Source: Sphingomonadales bacterium
GTDB lineage: Bacteria; Pseudomonadota; Alphaproteobacteria; Sphingomonadales; Govanellaceae
Assembly: GCA_019455285.1 (NCBI GenBank)
Contig: JACFMS010000003.1
Location: 133,435 to 197,434, forward strand
Direction of reading: 5' to 3'
Length of the DNA: 64,000 nucleotides
The position numbers were made by a program, and so were the translations under genes. Positions 44,026-53,501 of this stretch are shown piece after piece (positions within the stretch are counted from its first letter, which is position 1; every line of letters starts with the position of its first letter). A model generated the notes under the pieces. That model had not been told where the DNA came from, searched no databases, and was given only the letters and a program-made list of their open reading frames with translations.

Positions 44026-45063
44026 CTAGAAAGCCAGGGCCGGCGCGGCCTGAGCCCGGCGTACCGCTTTTTCCCGCTGGACCAGGAAATGGTTGGGTTT
44101 TGCCGCCACCCGGCAGCCCGCCGCTGTCGCACCGCGAAAGCCGGGGTCGCGGACCGCCGCCGCCAGGCGGGCGATCTTTTCCCGCCGCGGCGGCAGAGGT
44201 TTACCGCCCACCGTCATCACAATGCGCCGCCAGAACGCTTCTCTAAGGTTGTCAGGGACTTGCACCGACGCATGACGATCAACTTCCGCCCTTCCGTCCC
44301 TATGCAGGTTGACCGCCTGGGCCAGCCAGCCCGCCAGCTCCAGGTCGGCCTGGGCGCGGGCGTCGGCGTGGGTTACCGCCATGGCGACCAAGCGCTCCAC
44401 AGCCCCCGGTTCGGCAAAGAGCCGGCGGCGGATACGCACCCGTTCATACTTCAGGTCGAGGTTGGAAGGATCGTCGATCCACGGCTGACCCATGGCTCTC
44501 AACGTGGCTTCCAGGCGTTCCTTGCGCACCGGCAGCAGCGGCCGCACCAGGCGCGGCCAGCGCGGTCCCGGAACCGGCGGCGGGCTGATAAGCGCCATGG
44601 CGGCCAGGCCCTCCGGCCCGCTCTTTCGCGCCTGGCGCATGGCCACGGTCTCCGCCTGATCATCGGCATGGTGGGCCAGGAAAAGATGGATCACCCTGTG
44701 ACGCCGGCACCAGTCCATGAGCAATTCATAGCGGGCGTGCCGCGCCGCCGCCTGGATGCCTGTTTGGGGCTTGTCACCCTGCCAGGAAAGGGTTTCATGG
44801 GCGATGCCGCGCGCCGTCAGCCACGCCTTGACCTGGGCCGCCTCGGCCGCCGCTTCCGGCCGCAAGCCATGGTCAACGGTGAGCGCCGTCACCCGCCCGC
44901 CTTGGCCGCGCGCCCAGGTATCAACGAGCACGGTCAGTGCCATCGAATCCACCCCGCCCGACACCGCCACCGCCACCTCGGGCGACGCCTCGAACGGGCC
45001 GCAGGCGGCGATCAGCCGGGCGGCTTCCTGGTCAGCAAGGGGCGTGGGCGTGGCGGCGGTCAT
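44026..45063 (-). CDS. tilS: tRNA(Ile)-lysidine synthetase
   Basis: This 345-residue N-type PP-loop ATPase has SGGVDSMALTVL at about 35-46, ALTVDHGLRPEA and LAHHADDQAETVAMR. It converts the anticodon C34 of the AUA-reading tRNA-Ile to lysidine, an essential step. It lacks the long C-terminal domains of E. coli TilS, as in many alphaproteobacteria. Its ATG overlaps the stop of the upstream aldo-keto reductase by 4 bases, so it is now cotranscribed with a gene outside the usual tol-pal context. Confidence 0.93.
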   Translation of the reverse strand: MTAATPTPLADQEAARLIAACGPFEASPEVAVAVSGGVDSMALTVLVDTWARGQGGRVTALTVDHGLRPEAAAEAAQVKAWLTARGIAHETLSWQGDKPQTGIQAAARHARYELLMDWCRRHRVIHLFLAHHADDQAETVAMRQARKSGPEGLAAMALISPPPVPGPRWPRLVRPLLPVRKERLEATLRAMGQPWIDDPSNLDLKYERVRIRRRLFAEPGAVERLVAMAVTHADARAQADLELAGWLAQAVNLHRDGRAEVDRHASVQVPDNLREAFWRRIVMTVGGKPLPPRREKIARLAAAVRDPGFRGATAAGCRVAAKPNHFLVQREKAVRRAQAAPALAF

Positions 45064-46097
45064 GGGCAGGGGTTGGGGTGTTGCTGATGGATGGCCTCGA
45101 TCTCCTTGATGACCACGGCATCCAGGATAACATCCTTGGCGGCGATATCGGCCTTCAGTTGCGTCATTGAGGTGGCGCCGATGATGGCCGAAGTGATGAA
45201 CGGGCGCGAGAGCACATAGGCGAGCGCCATCTGCGCCGGATCGAGGCCGTGGCTGCGGGCCAGCGTCACATACTGCCCGGCCACCGATCGGCCAAGCTCG
45301 CCGGCATAGCGCGTCATTTCGGAAAAGATCGTCAGGCGGCCGTTTTCCGCTCCCGCGCCGCCGTGATACTTGCCGCTCAGGAGACCCATGGCCATGGGAG
45401 AATAGGCCAGCAGCGATACCTTATCGCGCAAGGCCATTTCGGCCAGGCCGATTTCGAAGGTGCGGTTGAGGAGATTATAGGGGTTCTGGATCGACTGGAG
45501 GCGCGGCCAACCTTTGTCCGCCGAGAGCTTCTGATATTGACTTAAGCCCCAGGGCGTTTCATTGGAAATACCGATGTGCCGCGCCTTGCCCGCCGTCACC
45601 AGGTCAGCCAGCACGCCCAAGGTTTCCTCAATCGGCACCGTGGCGGGATCATCGGCGATACGCTCAAACCCCAGGCGGCCGAAATAATTGGTTCGCCGGT
45701 CGGGCCAGTGCAGCTGATAGAGGTCGATGTAATCGGTGTTGAGACGCGCCAGGCTGGCGTCGATGGCGGCCATGATGTTGCGTCGATCCAAACGCACCGG
45801 ATCAGGGCGGATCGGCCCCACGCCGGGGCCGGAAACCTTGGTGGCGAGGATGATCTGGTGGCGGTCCTTGCGGCCTTTCAACCAACTGCCGAGGAAGGCC
45901 TCGGTACGGCCGTAAGAGTCGGTGCGCCGCGGCACCGGGTACATCTCCGCCGTGTCGATGAAATTGACGCCTTGGGTGAGTGCATAATCCAACTGGGCGT
46001 GGGCGTCCGCCTCGCTGTTCTGGCGGCCGAAGGTCATGGTGCCTAGGCAAATGGCGCTGACCTTAAGGCTGGTGGTTCCGAGATCTCTGTACTCCAT
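45060..46097 (-). CDS. tas: Aldo/keto reductase, Tas-like
   Basis: This 345-residue NADPH-dependent oxidoreductase with a TIM barrel starts MEYRDLGTTSLKVSAICLGTMTFG. It has the catalytic Asp and Tyr in NFIDTAEMYPVP, a Lys in ILATKVSG, a His in LYQLHWPDR and the NADPH site toward SAIIGATSMTQL. It resembles E. coli Tas throughout, including TDSYGRTEAFLGSWL. The natural substrate is unknown. It overlaps tilS by 4 bases and sits, with the ars operon, in the gap between tilS and cpoB. Confidence 0.88.
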   Translation of the reverse strand: MEYRDLGTTSLKVSAICLGTMTFGRQNSEADAHAQLDYALTQGVNFIDTAEMYPVPRRTDSYGRTEAFLGSWLKGRKDRHQIILATKVSGPGVGPIRPDPVRLDRRNIMAAIDASLARLNTDYIDLYQLHWPDRRTNYFGRLGFERIADDPATVPIEETLGVLADLVTAGKARHIGISNETPWGLSQYQKLSADKGWPRLQSIQNPYNLLNRTFEIGLAEMALRDKVSLLAYSPMAMGLLSGKYHGGAGAENGRLTIFSEMTRYAGELGRSVAGQYVTLARSHGLDPAQMALAYVLSRPFITSAIIGATSMTQLKADIAAKDVILDAVVIKEIEAIHQQHPNPCP

Positions 46098-46196
46098 GGG
46101 TTACCTTTTTTCTGTTTTTTGACGCTGTAGTTCTTCCACATCCGGCATGGCCTTGCCAAGATCGCAGAAAGGGTTGCTAAGCAGTATCTCACTTTA

Positions 46197-46272
46197 CCCG
46201 TTCGCCCTTCGACAAGCTCAGGGCTAACGGGAATTTAAGCCGTTCGTGGTGAGCCTGTCGAACCATGAACGG
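46197..46272. repeat. Paired hairpin repeat of TTCGACAAGCTCAGGGC type
   Basis: Two adjacent hairpins: CCCGTTCGCCC ... GGGCTAACGGG (46197-46231) and CCGTTCGTGG ... CCATGAACGG (46240-46272). The loops contain TTCGACAAGCTCAGG and GAGCCTGTCGAAC, a dispersed repeat family often seen in intergenic DNA. It lies between the divergent aldo-keto reductase and arsR genes and may act as a terminator or insulator. Confidence 0.75.
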
Positions 46273-46296
46273 CTCAAATTGAGACACTATCGGCTA

Positions 46297-46322
46297 TTGA
46301 CAGTGGATAATAGTTTTATAAT
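46297..46322 (+). promoter_or_regulatory. Putative promoter of the ars operon
   Basis: TTGACA at 46297-46302 is followed by an AT-rich stretch with several -10-like hexamers (TAATAT after 16 bases; TATAAT after 14). An AT-rich interrupted dyad around AATAGTTTTATAATATT overlaps it and may be the ArsR operator. The arsR ATG follows within 12 bases. Confidence 0.5.
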
Positions 46323-46331
46323 ATTGGAAAT

Positions 46332-46655
46332 ATGGAACCAATAGTTGCCATCACCGCCCTTAGCGCCCTGGCCCAGGATACCCGCCTGGCCATCTTCCGC
46401 TACCTGGTCACTCAAGGTCGGCAAGGCGCGGCGGCCGGCGACATTGCCCAGCGTTTCCATCTGCCCAAGCCCACCTTGTCGTTCCATTTAAAAGAGCTGA
46501 AAAGCGCCGGCTTGGTGACTGCCGAGCGCCGCGGGCGCTCGCTGATTTACGCCGCCGATCTGGCCGCCATGACTGCGCTGGTGGGCTATCTGACTGAAAA
46601 CTGCTGCGCCGCCGATAATGCTGCCTGCGGTCCCGCCCGTCCCCTTTGCGCCTGA
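46332..46655 (+). CDS. arsR: ArsR-family arsenic-responsive repressor
   Basis: This 107-residue winged-helix repressor starts VAITALSALAQDTRLAIFRYL and has recognition helix LPKPTLSFHLKELKSAGLV. The Cys pattern of classical ArsR (ELCVCDL in the alpha3 helix) is missing. Instead the C-terminus has ENCCAADNAAC and a last Cys in PLCA, which fits the ArsR type that binds As(III) with C-terminal cysteines. It is first in the operon arsR-arsC-acr3, 11 bases before arsC. There is no obvious Shine-Dalgarno site beyond GGAA. Confidence 0.87.
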   Translation: MEPIVAITALSALAQDTRLAIFRYLVTQGRQGAAAGDIAQRFHLPKPTLSFHLKELKSAGLVTAERRGRSLIYAADLAAMTALVGYLTENCCAADNAACGPARPLCA

Positions 46656-46666
46656 AAGATCCTTTT

Positions 46667-47176
46667 ATGAGCGAGCAAAAAATCTACAATGTGCTGTTCC
46701 TGTGCACCGGCAATTCGGCGCGCAGCGTGATCGCCGAAGCGATCTTGAACCGCGACGGCGCTGGCCATTTTCGCGCTTTCAGCGCCGGCAGTCAGCCCAA
46801 GGGCATGGTGCATCCCGTGACCATCGACACGTTGGCCCGCATGGGCCATGACGTTTCCGGCTTGCGCTCGAAAAGCTGGGACGAGTTCGCGGAAGCGGGC
46901 GCGCCACTCATGGATTTCATCTTCACCGTCTGCGACAACGCTGCCGGCGAGACCTGTCCCGTTTGGCCCGGCCAGCCGATCACCGCCCATTGGGGGTTTG
47001 AAGATCCAGCGGCGTTCCAGGGATCAGATGCCGAGGTGCGGCTGAAGTTTGCCGAAATCTACGGCCAGATCGAACGGCGCATCGGCATTTTCATCAACCT
47101 GCCCCTCGCCGCCCTGGACCGCTTGGCCCTTGAGCGTCGCCTGCGCGCCCTGGGACACGCCCCTGAACATGTCTAA
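46667..47176 (+). CDS. arsC: Arsenate reductase, thioredoxin-coupled LMW-phosphatase type
   Basis: This 169-residue enzyme starts [20 protein letters not shown], with the P-loop CTGNSARS (CX5R). The redox cysteines lie in [15 protein letters not shown], the spacing expected of thioredoxin-dependent ArsC. It reduces arsenate to arsenite for export by ACR3. The start is the ATG at 46667, since the longer frame begins with TTG in the gap. Its stop overlaps the acr3 start by 8 bases. Confidence 0.93.
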   Translation: MSEQKIYNVLFLCTGNSARSVIAEAILNRDGAGHFRAFSAGSQPKGMVHPVTIDTLARMGHDVSGLRSKSWDEFAEAGAPLMDFIFTVCDNAAGETCPVWPGQPITAHWGFEDPAAFQGSDAEVRLKFAEIYGQIERRIGIFINLPLAALDRLALERRLRALGHAPEHV

Positions 47177-48230
47177 AGCCATCACCGCTGCCCGCCCGTC
47201 CTTAGGCATTTTCGAGCGTGGCCTGACGCTGTGGGTGGCGCTGGCCATTCTTGGCGGCATCGCCCTGGGCAACCTTGTCCCCGGTCTAATGACGATGGTT
47301 TCCAGATTGGAAGTTGCTCACGTCAACCTGCCCGTCGCCATTCTGATCTGGGCGATGATTTTTCCGATGATGGTCAATGTCGATTTTTCCAGCCTGCGTC
47401 ATGTCGGCGAGCGCCCCAGGGGATTGGTGGTGACGATCGTCGTCAACTGGCTGATCAAGCCGTTCACCATGGCGGCGCTGGGCGTGCTGTTCCTGGAAGA
47501 TATTTTCGGCGGGCTCATTCCCCGCGCCGAGGCGCAATCCTATATCGCCGGCATGATTTTGCTCGGCGTCGCGCCGTGCACCGCCATGGTGTTCGTGTGG
47601 AGCGAGCTGACGCGGGGGGACGCCACCTATACCCTGGTGCAGGTAGCCTTAAATGATCTGATCATGATCTTCGCCTTCGCCCCCATCACTGCTTTTCTGT
47701 TGGGTGTCACCGATATTCATGTGCCGTGGGAGACGCTTCTGTTATCGGTCGTGCTTTATGTGGCAATTCCGCTGATCGCCGGCGCACAATACCGCCGTCG
47801 CCTGATGAGCCGTGGCGGCGCATCGGCGGTGACATCTTTCACGACGCGGGCCAAGCCTTATACCATGGCGGGATTGCTCCTGATGGTCATGCTGCTGTTC
47901 GCCTTCCAGGGCGAGCGGATCACCGCCGAGCCCTATCATATTTTGCTGATCGCCATCCCGCTCCTGGTGCAAAGCTACGGTATCTTCGCCATTGCCTATG
48001 TCTGGGCATGGGGCTGGCGTATCCCCTTCCCGGTGGCCGCGCCGTGCGCGCTCATCGGCACCTCGAACTTCTTCGAGCTGGCGGTGGCGGTGGCCATCAG
48101 CCTGTTTGGCCTGCACTCGGGCGCGGCGCTGGCGACCGTGGTCGGCGTGTTGGTGGAGGTGCCGGTAATGCTGTCCCTGGTGGCGCTGGCGAACCGCACG
48201 CGGCCCTTATTCGACCGCCGCGCCGGTTGA
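47169..48230 (+). CDS. acr3: Arsenite efflux transporter ACR3
   Basis: This 353-residue membrane carrier of the BASS/ACR3 family has about ten transmembrane segments. The conserved Cys of helix 4 is in [21 protein letters not shown], and a second signature is [19 protein letters not shown]. It expels arsenite and, in some members, antimonite using the proton gradient. The start at 47169 (ATGTCTAAA) overlaps the arsC stop. It ends one base before the convergent cpoB stop. Confidence 0.94.
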   Translation: MSKAITAARPSLGIFERGLTLWVALAILGGIALGNLVPGLMTMVSRLEVAHVNLPVAILIWAMIFPMMVNVDFSSLRHVGERPRGLVVTIVVNWLIKPFTMAALGVLFLEDIFGGLIPRAEAQSYIAGMILLGVAPCTAMVFVWSELTRGDATYTLVQVALNDLIMIFAFAPITAFLLGVTDIHVPWETLLLSVVLYVAIPLIAGAQYRRRLMSRGGASAVTSFTTRAKPYTMAGLLLMVMLLFAFQGERITAEPYHILLIAIPLLVQSYGIFAIAYVWAWGWRIPFPVAAPCALIGTSNFFELAVAVAISLFGLHSGAALATVVGVLVEVPVMLSLVALANRTRPLFDRRAG

Positions 48231-48231
48231 G

Positions 48232-49131
48232 TTATTTACACCCCAGAGCTTTTTCTTCCTGCACCCGGCGTTCTTTGGACTCCGGGGATTGCGGGAAGCG
48301 GCTTTTTAATTCCTTGAAGGCGTCGCAGGCGTCTTGCTTTTGGTCGATCTTGCCCAGGGTGATGCCGATCTTCAGTAAGTAAGCTGGGGCCTTGGGGCTT
48401 TTCGGGTAGGACTGATAGCCGGTCAAGAATTCCCGCGCCGCCTCCTTGTAAAGCCCGCGCACGAAAAGCGACTGGCCGAGCCAGTACTGGGCATTGCCCG
48501 CCAGTTCATCGCCGCCATGGGTGCCGAGGAAGGAACGGAAGGCGGCTTCCGCCGCTTCATACTTGCCTTGGGCCAAGAGGGCGTAGGCGTAGTTGTACTG
48601 ATCCATGGCTGAGCCTTCCGGCAACGCCCCATCCGCTGTGGCGCTGGTATCGGCGGCCGGCGCTGCCGGCGGCAGCTCATTGGGTTCCGAAGCGGCGGAA
48701 GGGACGATGGCGCCACTTGCTGCGCCCGCGGCGGCGCCCGCCGGCGCGCCTTTTCCTTCCAATTGATTGAAGCGGAATTCGGCGTCGGCCATGAACGCCT
48801 CTAGCCGCTGGCGGCTGTCATCCGCTTGATGCTGCAGCTCCTCGAACTGGCCGTTGAGCTGGCGTAACTGCTCCTCCAGCGCGCTGATCCGCCGCTCCAG
48901 GTCGACGGCCTGCGGCGGGGGAACGGTGGGGGCAGCCGTTTCGTCCGCCGCCGGCACGCCATCCTTGAACACCTTGCGCTGAACGGCTCTGACTTCCTTT
49001 TCCAGGCGCTCGATACGCTTTTCGATGGCTTGCGCCAGCGCCGGCTCAGCCAGGGTCATGCCAGTCGTCATCGCCGCCGCAGCGGCCAGGATCAAGAACC
49101 GCGTTGTTTTTTTGTACATCACCATAGCCAT
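48232..49131 (-). CDS. cpoB: Cell division coordinator CpoB (YbgF)
   Basis: The product is about 299 residues. A signal peptide (FLILAAAAAMTTGMTLAEPALA) is followed by a trimerising coiled coil (DLERRISALEEQLRQLNGQFEELQ), an Ala/Pro linker and C-terminal TPR repeats (YNYAYALLAQGKYEAAEAAFRSFL, NAQYWLGQSLFVRGLYKEAA, FKELKSRFPQSPE). It works in the periplasm with the Tol-Pal machine, coordinating outer-membrane constriction with peptidoglycan synthesis. I start at ATG 49131; ATG 49119 would also give the signal peptide. It lies downstream of pal, separated by a terminator and a repeat element. Confidence 0.92.
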   Translation of the reverse strand: MAMVMYKKTTRFLILAAAAAMTTGMTLAEPALAQAIEKRIERLEKEVRAVQRKVFKDGVPAADETAAPTVPPPQAVDLERRISALEEQLRQLNGQFEELQHQADDSRQRLEAFMADAEFRFNQLEGKGAPAGAAAGAASGAIVPSAASEPNELPPAAPAADTSATADGALPEGSAMDQYNYAYALLAQGKYEAAEAAFRSFLGTHGGDELAGNAQYWLGQSLFVRGLYKEAAREFLTGYQSYPKSPKAPAYLLKIGITLGKIDQKQDACDAFKELKSRFPQSPESKERRVQEEKALGCK

Positions 49132-49198
49132 CCCGTTACCGACGCCACATGTTAATGTCGTGCATTTAAATAGAATCATGAGCAAGCATACTGTGTTT

Positions 49199-49269
49199 CG
49201 TCATCCCCGCGAAAGCGGGGATCCAGTTCTTTGATTTTGCCATGGATTCCCGCTTACGCGGGAATGACG
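49199..49269. repeat. CGTCATCCCCGCGAAAGCGGG-type inverted repeat
   Basis: CGTCATCCCCGCG and its near complement CGCGGGAATGACG flank two short GC hairpins with GGGGATCCAG and ATGGATTCCCG inside. This is a dispersed intergenic repeat type seen in many proteobacteria. It is the third such family in the window. Confidence 0.8.
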
Positions 49270-49324
49270 ATGATGGGCCGGTTATGACCGTGCCTAACCG
49301 TATTTTGCTATAAGGTCGATCATA

Positions 49325-49360
49325 ACGAAAACCCGCGCTTTTTTATAAAAAGCGCGGGTT
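49325..49360 (-). terminator. Rho-independent terminator after pal
   Basis: On the minus strand AACCCGCGC and GCGCGGGTT enclose an AT-rich core and are followed by TTTTCG. It lies 32 bases after the pal stop and separates pal from cpoB. Confidence 0.82.
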
Positions 49361-49391
49361 CCCTAATCCTCGACGATAGGCGGTGGCGCGA

Positions 49392-49907
49392 TTACTTTAC
49401 CACCATGACGCCGCGGCGATTTTGCGCCCAGGCCTCTTCATTGCTGCCCAGCACCGCCGGCCGCTCCTTACCATAGCTGATGGTTTCGATGCGCGCAGCA
49501 TCGACGCCCAGAGCGACCAGGAAGTTCTTGGTGGCATTGGCGCGGCGTTCGCCGAGCGCCAGGTTGTATTCCCGGGTGCCGCGTTCGTCGCAATGGCCTT
49601 CAACGGTGACATTGACCGAGGGGTAGCTTTGCAGCCACTGCGCTTGCGCGCGCAGGGTCGCTTCCTGGTCCGGCCGAATATCGTATTTGTCGAAGTCGAA
49701 GAACACCCGATCACCGGCCACCTTGTTGAGGTGTTCCTGGGTGCCGGGGGTCGGGCCGGTTTCAACCGGCGGCGCCGGCTGTTCTGGGGCAGGCGCTGCC
49801 TGCTGAACTTCCGGCTCCTTAGCCTTTTGCGTATTGGCGCAAGCGGCAATGAGCAGCGCGGCCGCTCCCATGACGATCATTTTTAGTGCTAGGCTTCTGT
49901 GAAGCAT
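49392..49907 (-). CDS. pal: Peptidoglycan-associated lipoprotein Pal
   Basis: This 171-residue lipoprotein has signal peptide and lipobox LIAAC (Cys23), a Pro/Glu-rich linker, and an OmpA-like domain with [43 protein letters not shown] and [22 protein letters not shown]. It anchors the outer membrane to peptidoglycan and ends the Tol-Pal relay. Downstream of tolB with a 176-base gap in which I see no gene. Confidence 0.97.
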   Translation of the reverse strand: MLHRSLALKMIVMGAAALLIAACANTQKAKEPEVQQAAPAPEQPAPPVETGPTPGTQEHLNKVAGDRVFFDFDKYDIRPDQEATLRAQAQWLQSYPSVNVTVEGHCDERGTREYNLALGERRANATKNFLVALGVDAARIETISYGKERPAVLGSNEEAWAQNRRGVMVVK

Positions 49908-50083
49908 TTTTTGATTTCCTTCGTAAAGACGTTATGTTCGCGCTGAAACCGCGCCACTCGGCGAGGCATCGTGGTGACTAGTCGAGTTGCCCGTTAATTG
50001 GAAGCCCAAAAACGGTGTTTACCCTTTCGATATAGCTCCTGACCAAAAAACCTTATGTTAAATGCAATTATAAGCCCTTGTTC

Positions 50084-51424
50084 TTATTGGATCAAGGGCG
50101 ACCATGCGGGATCGGATGCGTCGAGGGGGGTCACCACCCGGCGCAGATTATAGCCGGTCAGGTCCACCGACCACAGGCTGCTGCCGCCCCCCCGTCCGTA
50201 GCGGTCATAAGGGGCCTGGCGGAAGAAGATCAGCACCCGGCCGTTGGGCGACCAGGTCGGCCCCTCGTCGAGATAGCTCTCAGACAGCAGCCGCTCACCC
50301 TTGCCGTCGGGCTTCAGGACGCCGATGTAGAAGCGGCCGTTGGCCTGCTTGGTAAAGGCGATGAGGTCGCCGCGGGGCGACCAAACCGGGGTCGAATAGC
50401 GGCCCTGGCCGAAGCTGATGCGCTTCACGTTCTTGCCGTCGGCGTCCATGGTATAGAGCTGCCGGGTGCCGCCGCGGTCGGAATTAAACACAATCTGACG
50501 GCTGTCCGGAGAATAGCTGGGCGAGGTATCGATATTGGGGTCAAAGGTCAGCCGGGTCGAACGCCGGGTGCGCAAGTCCATCTCATAGATATCCGAGTTG
50601 CCGCGCTGCGCCAGGCTCATGATGACCTTGTTGCCGTCGGGGGAAAAGCGCGGCGCGAAGGTCATGCCGGGGAAATCGCCCAGCACCTCCTGCTTGCCGC
50701 TGTCGATATTATAAAGGTAGACCCGTGGCCGGTCGTTGTAATAGGCCAGATAGGTGATTTCCTGCATGTTCGGTGAGAAGCGAGGGGTCAGCACCAGATC
50801 CTTGCCGTCGGTCAGGAAGCGGTGGTTGTAGCCGTCCTGATCCATTAGCGCCAAGCGCTTGATCCGTTTCTGATTGGGCCCGCTTTCGGAAATATACACA
50901 ATACGGGTGTTGAAATAGCCATCCTCTCCGGTCAGCCGCTTATAGATGGCGTCGGAGATCATGTGGGCGATCTGCCGCCAGGTGCGCGGCGCGGAATAGT
51001 ATTGCAGCCCCGACATCTGGCTTTCGCCGAGCACGTCCCACAGCCGGTATTCGACGCGGATGCGGCCGTCGTTTTGTAGTTGCACCTGACCGGTGACCAG
51101 CGCCTGGGCGCCGATCGCCCGCCAATTGCCGAAGCCGGGACGGCCGCCCGGCACCTCCTTGATGCGGATAAACGCCTTGGGATCAACGGGGCGAAACAGG
51201 CCGGAGCGGGCCAGATTATTGGTGATGACGGCGGCGATGTTGCGGCCGATCTCCTCGGTGCTGCCGTCCTGGGTCAGCTCCGCCGCCTTGCCGGCAAAAT
51301 CAGGAACGGCGATGGGCAGCGGATCGACGTTGCCGCGGGTGATATCGACCCGCAACACCGCCGATGCGGGCGTGGCCAGGGCAGCGAGCGTCAGGCCCAC
51401 CAGCAAGGAAAATAGTTTTCTCAC
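50084..51424 (-). CDS. tolB: Tol-Pal system protein TolB
   Basis: The product is 446 residues. I choose GTG at 51424, preceded by TAAGGAG and giving the signal peptide [22 protein letters not shown]; the frame is open further upstream into tolA. An N-terminal alpha/beta domain ([25 protein letters not shown]) is followed by a six-bladed propeller with repeats such as [51 protein letters not shown] and [14 protein letters not shown]. It is periplasmic and cycles between Pal and TolA during constriction. Confidence 0.96.
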   Translation of the reverse strand: MRKLFSLLVGLTLAALATPASAVLRVDITRGNVDPLPIAVPDFAGKAAELTQDGSTEEIGRNIAAVITNNLARSGLFRPVDPKAFIRIKEVPGGRPGFGNWRAIGAQALVTGQVQLQNDGRIRVEYRLWDVLGESQMSGLQYYSAPRTWRQIAHMISDAIYKRLTGEDGYFNTRIVYISESGPNQKRIKRLALMDQDGYNHRFLTDGKDLVLTPRFSPNMQEITYLAYYNDRPRVYLYNIDSGKQEVLGDFPGMTFAPRFSPDGNKVIMSLAQRGNSDIYEMDLRTRRSTRLTFDPNIDTSPSYSPDSRQIVFNSDRGGTRQLYTMDADGKNVKRISFGQGRYSTPVWSPRGDLIAFTKQANGRFYIGVLKPDGKGERLLSESYLDEGPTWSPNGRVLIFFRQAPYDRYGRGGGSSLWSVDLTGYNLRRVVTPLDASDPAWSPLIQ

Positions 51425-51453
51425 GGCAACACTCCTTAAGATGCAACTTCCCA

Positions 51454-52269
51454 TCATCCGCCCAACATTTCCTTGGGATCGAAGATCAGCTCGGTTTCGC
51501 GCCAAATATCATACGTATCCGGCGGCAATTTCAAGGGCGCGCAGCGCTGAATGGCGCGCCGCGCGCTTTCCGCGGCGACGCGGAAGAATTCCTGGCCCGG
51601 CGCGTACATGCGGGCGCTGTCAACGATTTCCGGAGCGCGAGCCAGTGCGCCGTTGGGCAGCAGGTAAATACGGATTTTGACTTGCAGCTCCTCGGCTCCT
51701 CGCGCGCCGGCGGGCACGCTCCAACACGGCTCCACCTGGGACCGGATCAGGCTGCGCAGGCTGGCCGCCATCTGCGCGGTTTCGAGTGCTGAGCGCTGCG
51801 GACGCTCCAACAGCTTGGCGGCATCAAACGGTTTCTTTGGCGCTTCTGTCGCCGGCGCTTCCTGATCGACGCTTTTATCAAGCAGCGCGGCAATGCGGCT
51901 GGCGCTGAAGCGGCTGGGCGGCGTCGGCTTGCGCTTGGGCGAGGCGGCCGGCGTCTTCGGTTCAGGCTTTTGCGCCTCCTTAGGCTTTTTTTCCGGCTCG
52001 GGCAGCGGCACGGCGTCATCGGGCGGCGTCGGCTCGGGCTCGACGGCCGCCTGTTGCTGCTCTTCGACAGGCTTTTCTTCCGGCTGCGGCTCTTCCCTAG
52101 GCGGCGGCGGTGGCGCTTTCGCCACCTCTTCAAGGTGCTCCACCAGCTCCACCGGAACGAATTCCTCCTCGATCACCTCCGTCTCCCGGGTCAGAAACGG
52201 CAGCTTCATCGCCAGCAAGGCAATGAGGGCCGCGTGTCCCAGCGCCGATATGATGATCGCCTTTTTCAC
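51454..52269 (-). CDS. tolA: TolA-like energy-transducing protein
   Basis: The product is about 271 residues. One N-terminal membrane helix ([19 protein letters not shown]), a Pro/Glu/Lys-rich periplasmic spacer ([21 protein letters not shown]), and a C-terminal TonB/TolA-like domain with [25 protein letters not shown]. It couples TolQR proton flow to TolB and Pal. The start is either GTG at 52269 or TTG at 52275; GTG has better spacing to GGAAAAG. It is short compared with E. coli TolA because the helical spacer is replaced by the Pro-rich one. Confidence 0.9.
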   Translation of the reverse strand: MKKAIIISALGHAALIALLAMKLPFLTRETEVIEEEFVPVELVEHLEEVAKAPPPPPREEPQPEEKPVEEQQQAAVEPEPTPPDDAVPLPEPEKKPKEAQKPEPKTPAASPKRKPTPPSRFSASRIAALLDKSVDQEAPATEAPKKPFDAAKLLERPQRSALETAQMAASLRSLIRSQVEPCWSVPAGARGAEELQVKIRIYLLPNGALARAPEIVDSARMYAPGQEFFRVAAESARRAIQRCAPLKLPPDTYDIWRETELIFDPKEMLGG

Positions 52270-52296
52270 CCGCAACTTTTCCGAAAAGAGGTTGCC

Positions 52297-52755
52297 TTAC
52301 TTTTTCTGCTTGTCTGGCCGCAGCGTCTCGGTGACCAGGGCGACCTTGGCGAAGCCGGCGTTGTTCAAGACCCCCATCACTTCGGCGATGCGGCCGTATT
52401 CGACCTTGGCGTCGCCGCGCACGTAAATCCGGTCATCGGGCCGGGTCGCGGCGATGGCCTGCAGGCGCGACGCCAACTCCTCGAAGGGAATTTCCTCGTC
52501 CATGAGAAAGATCGCGCCGTTTTCCTTGATGCTGACCGCCAGCGGCACGGCGTCCTGCGGCAGCGAGCGCGCCTTGGTGCGCGGCAGATCGACCTGGACG
52601 CCGACGGTCAAGAGCGGCGCGGTGACCATGAACACCACCAAGAGCACCAGCATGACATCGACCAGCGGCGTCACGTTGATATCGCTCACCGGCCGGTGAC
52701 GGCGGCGGAAGCCGCCGCCATTGCGCGCGCCGGACGAGGATGACTGCATGGCCAT
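52297..52755 (-). CDS. tolR: Tol-Pal proton channel protein TolR
   Basis: This 152-residue ExbD/TolR protein has SDINVTPLVDVMLVLLVVFMVTAPLL as its single transmembrane helix, with the proton-carrying Asp in PLVDVML. The periplasmic domain follows (IYVRGDAKVEYGRIAEVMGVLNNAGF). It forms the stator with TolQ. The first base of its ATG is shared with the tolQ stop, so translation is coupled. Confidence 0.95.
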   Translation of the reverse strand: MAMQSSSSGARNGGGFRRRHRPVSDINVTPLVDVMLVLLVVFMVTAPLLTVGVQVDLPRTKARSLPQDAVPLAVSIKENGAIFLMDEEIPFEELASRLQAIAATRPDDRIYVRGDAKVEYGRIAEVMGVLNNAGFAKVALVTETLRPDKQKK

Positions 52756-53477
52756 CAGTGTTGTCCTTCTTCAAGCTGGCGCGACAGTATGGTGTTGAAC
52801 TCGTCAGCGAAGCCTTCCAGCCGGTTGGCGTAACGGCCCATGTCGTTGGTGATCTTGTTATAGGCGACCACCGCCGGGATCGCCGCCACCAGCCCCATGG
52901 CGGTGGCGAACAAGGCTTCGGCAATGCCGGGAGCCACTACGGCGAGCGAGGTGTTGTGGCTTTGCGCAATGGAGGTAAAGCTGTTCATGATCCCCCACAC
53001 CGTACCGAAAAGGCCGATGAACGGTGCGGTGGAGCCAACGGTGGCCAGAAAATTCAAGTAGCTTTCCAGCCGTTCCATTTCCCGCGTCACCGTCACCCGC
53101 ATCACCTTGTAGATACGGTCTTGCAGCCCCACAGTCTTGGCCAGGCCGGTGGCCGGTCCTAAGGAGCGTTGCCACTCCCGCATGGCGGCGACGAACAGCA
53201 TCGCCATCGGATGATCAGGGTGATTGCGGATACGGTCATACAGTCCTTCCAGCGACCGGCCGGACCAGAATTCATCCTCGAAAAGATCGGCCTTGCGCGT
53301 CACCTGGCGCATCAGCCGCACCTTGTCGATAATAATCGCCCAACAGCCGACAGAGGCAAACAGCAGCACCAGCATCACGATCTGGACCACGATGTCGGCT
53401 TGCAGGAAAAGTCCCCAGACGGAAAAATCGCCGGTGGCGGTGCCGCCGAGCGTTGTTGTTTCTATGGTTTCTGGCAT
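52755..53477 (-). CDS. tolQ: Tol-Pal proton channel protein TolQ
   Basis: This 240-residue ExbB/TolQ/MotA-type protein has three transmembrane segments: IVVQIVMLVLLFASVGCWAIII, then LNFLATVGSTAPFIGLFGTVWGIMNSF, and the third near ALFATAMGLVAAIPAVVAYN. It forms the pentameric proton channel around TolR. It begins 24 bases after ybgC in the long minus-strand operon. Confidence 0.96.
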   Translation of the reverse strand: MPETIETTTLGGTATGDFSVWGLFLQADIVVQIVMLVLLFASVGCWAIIIDKVRLMRQVTRKADLFEDEFWSGRSLEGLYDRIRNHPDHPMAMLFVAAMREWQRSLGPATGLAKTVGLQDRIYKVMRVTVTREMERLESYLNFLATVGSTAPFIGLFGTVWGIMNSFTSIAQSHNTSLAVVAPGIAEALFATAMGLVAAIPAVVAYNKITNDMGRYANRLEGFADEFNTILSRQLEEGQH

Positions 53478-53501
53478 GGAATGGACGTCCTTAAAGTTTA
53501 G

